DNA from: Porphyromonadaceae bacterium UBA4259
Lineage (GTDB): Bacteria; Bacteroidota; Bacteroidia; Bacteroidales; Muribaculaceae
Direction: 5' to 3'
DNA length: 17,825 nt
Assembly: GCA_002396125.1 (NCBI GenBank)
Contig: DGWL01000078.1
Location: forward strand, 1 to 17,825
The first letter of the stretch is position 1. Each line of letters starts with the position of its first letter. The notes under the pieces are model-generated. The model was not told the origin of the DNA. It worked only from the letters and a program-made list of their open reading frames with translations, and did not search any database. Made by a program: the position numbers and the translations under genes. Shown in pieces: positions 16,596 to 17,825 of the stretch.

Positions 16596-17825
16596 TTATC
16601 TCACAAGCACCCTTTGGCCGTTTACAAGGTAGATGCCCGGGGCGAGGCCGGTGACGGTAGCGTGGCCACCGGTGATGGTGGCGTTGCTCACTTGACGACC
16701 GTTCATGTCGTAGACGCCAATTGCGGTGCCGTCGGCGCCGGTCACGGTGAGCTGGCCATAACTGCCCGCCACGCTCACGCCGTCAACAACTTTCACACCA
16801 TCGATGCCGGTGACAGTACCATCGCTGCTCCAGTCGAGGTAGAACTCGCTGGTGTCTTCGGTGCTACTGTCGCTCACGCCATTCTTATAAGTGTAGGTCG
16901 CATGACCCTCGGCACCTGCCGTTGTGACTTTTTCCGGGTCAAGAACCACGATGGTGCCAATAACATCATCGGCGCTAAGATAATCTCCCATATTACCTGG
17001 AGTAACTGTCACATCCATGGTGAGTTTGCCCGAGTTGCCATTGCTGCCACCCCAAGTGTCGATATTGTCAAGAACCAGACCGTCATCACCAACGATGCGG
17101 AGCATGTCCTTGCTATCGATGCTGGTCTTGTTGGTGAGTAATTCACCTCCATGCTGGGCGGGAGCATTGGGATCGAGCTGGAAGTAGTAGATGGTGTAGG
17201 CATTGTTCATATCGCCATTCTTGTAGAACTTCGAGCATTCGGCAGTGATAGCGCGGCCATTGTCCTCGTCAATCACATCGGCCGGTGTCAAGTCGGTGGC
17301 AGCGCTCAAGTTAATGCCATTGATGTGGTTGTGGGCAAACTCGATGTGGGTCAAGTTGCCAAACGAACCGGTAATCTTGTGCAGGTCATTGGAATTGGCA
17401 CGCACGTCGGCGATGGGAGCTTCAGTGTTAAACACCAGGTCGCTAAGACTATTGCCGGAGTCATCGGCACTGTGATTGCCAGTCACGGGCTTCACCTCGT
17501 CGGCCTCGCCACCATTGTGATTGTTGGCGGCAAGCGACTGGTCGTCGAGTGTCTCCACGCTGTTAGAGCAGTTGAAGTACTGCAATGCGGCATTGGTGCT
17601 CAGGTCGAGGATGGGAATCTGGTTGCGTGCCACGTCGAGCCAAGTAAGAGCGGTGTTAGCGCCCACGTTGAGTGTGGTGAGCGAGTTGTCATAGGCACGC
17701 AGCTTCAGCAAGCCTGTGTTGTTGCTCACATCGAGAGAGTTGGCGCCAATGCGCGATACCCACAAGTTCTTCAACGCGGTGTTATAGCTAACGTCAATGC
17801 CCCTAAACTGTGGATTATTGTAAGC
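16596..17825 (-). CDS. Leucine-rich-repeat surface protein with T9SS-like C-terminal domain, 3' part only
   Basis: The frame enters from the right edge already open (first visible residues AYNNPQFRGIDVSYNTALKN) and gives 409 residues to the TAA at 16596-16598, so the true start is outside the window. The N-terminal visible third contains leucine-rich repeats with ~21-residue spacing of the form LDVSNNTGLLKL, LNVGANTALTWL and LDLSTNAALQYF. A central acidic, Gly/Asn-rich beta-type region follows (LDNIDTWGGSNGNSGKL, FYLDWSSDGTVTGIDGVKVV). The last ~50 residues (IGVYDMNGRQVSNA, VTGLAPGIYLVNGQRVLVR) look like a compact type A T9SS sorting domain. It is probably secreted and anchored or released at the surface after PorU-type cleavage; the binding partner of the repeats is unknown. 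Confidence 0.75.
   Translation of the reverse strand, partial: AYNNPQFRGIDVSYNTALKNLWVSRIGANSLDVSNNTGLLKLRAYDNSLTTLNVGANTALTWLDVARNQIPILDLSTNAALQYFNCSNSVETLDDQSLAANNHNGGEADEVKPVTGNHSADDSGNSLSDLVFNTEAPIADVRANSNDLHKITGSFGNLTHIEFAHNHINGINLSAATDLTPADVIDEDNGRAITAECSKFYKNGDMNNAYTIYYFQLDPNAPAQHGGELLTNKTSIDSKDMLRIVGDDGLVLDNIDTWGGSNGNSGKLTMDVTVTPGNMGDYLSADDVIGTIVVLDPEKVTTAGAEGHATYTYKNGVSDSSTEDTSEFYLDWSSDGTVTGIDGVKVVDGVSVAGSYGQLTVTGADGTAIGVYDMNGRQVSNATITGGHATVTGLAPGIYLVNGQRVLVR

Noticed and set aside
16596..17774. LRR gene starting at TTG 17774
   Set aside because: The frame stays open through the right edge with LRR-like residues, so the real start is outside the window.
1..17825. Mobile element, CRISPR array, tRNA or rRNA
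   Set aside because: No transposase or integrase frame, no regularly spaced repeats, and no tRNA- or rRNA-like sequence was recognised by eye.

Overview
The window looks like chromosomal DNA from a member of the order Bacteroidales, probably a gut lineage of the Prevotellaceae/Muribaculaceae kind (family level is inference). The reasons are type IX secretion system (T9SS) proteins of the PorU type, a GldE-like protein, a Bacteroidetes-style Rex repressor, a DUF3108 protein, a leucine-rich-repeat protein with a T9SS-like C-terminal domain, and two promoters that fit the Bacteroidetes TTTG-N19/21-TAnnTTTG pattern. Shine-Dalgarno sites are largely absent, which is usual for the phylum. No rRNA, tRNA, insertion sequence or CRISPR array was seen.

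Layout: (1) 1-8463, minus strand, read from high to low coordinates: rex, then a shrunken fumarylacetoacetate-hydrolase-like gene overlapping it by 4 bases, then two tandem ~1,140-residue PorU-like C25 cysteine peptidases (3737-7156 and 122-3529), then the first 34 codons of an exported or membrane protein that runs off the left edge. A good promoter lies just upstream of rex (8507-8539). (2) 8609-12082, minus strand: a third C25 protein, the best candidate for the true T9SS sortase PorU. (3) 12083-12353: intergenic region between divergent porU and gldE, with a strong promoter for gldE. (4) 12354-16427, plus strand: gldE, a secreted C69 dipeptidase and a secreted DUF3108 protein. (5) 16428-16595: convergent intergenic region with an 18-bp perfect hairpin terminator. 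(6) 16596-17825, minus strand: the 3' part of a leucine-rich-repeat surface protein that enters from the right edge.

How they may work together: PorU removes the C-terminal sorting domain from T9SS cargo at the outer membrane. The LRR protein has a cargo-like C-terminal domain, and GldE belongs to the gliding/T9SS-associated set. The unusual part is that three full-length PorU-architecture proteins sit within 12 kb. Two of them form a diverged tandem pair with an altered active-site motif (CCDVARYD instead of TCEFSRHD). They lie downstream of a redox repressor and a FAH-fold protein that appears to have lost its metal ligands. Whether the pair are alternative sortases, processing proteases or something else cannot be settled from sequence alone.
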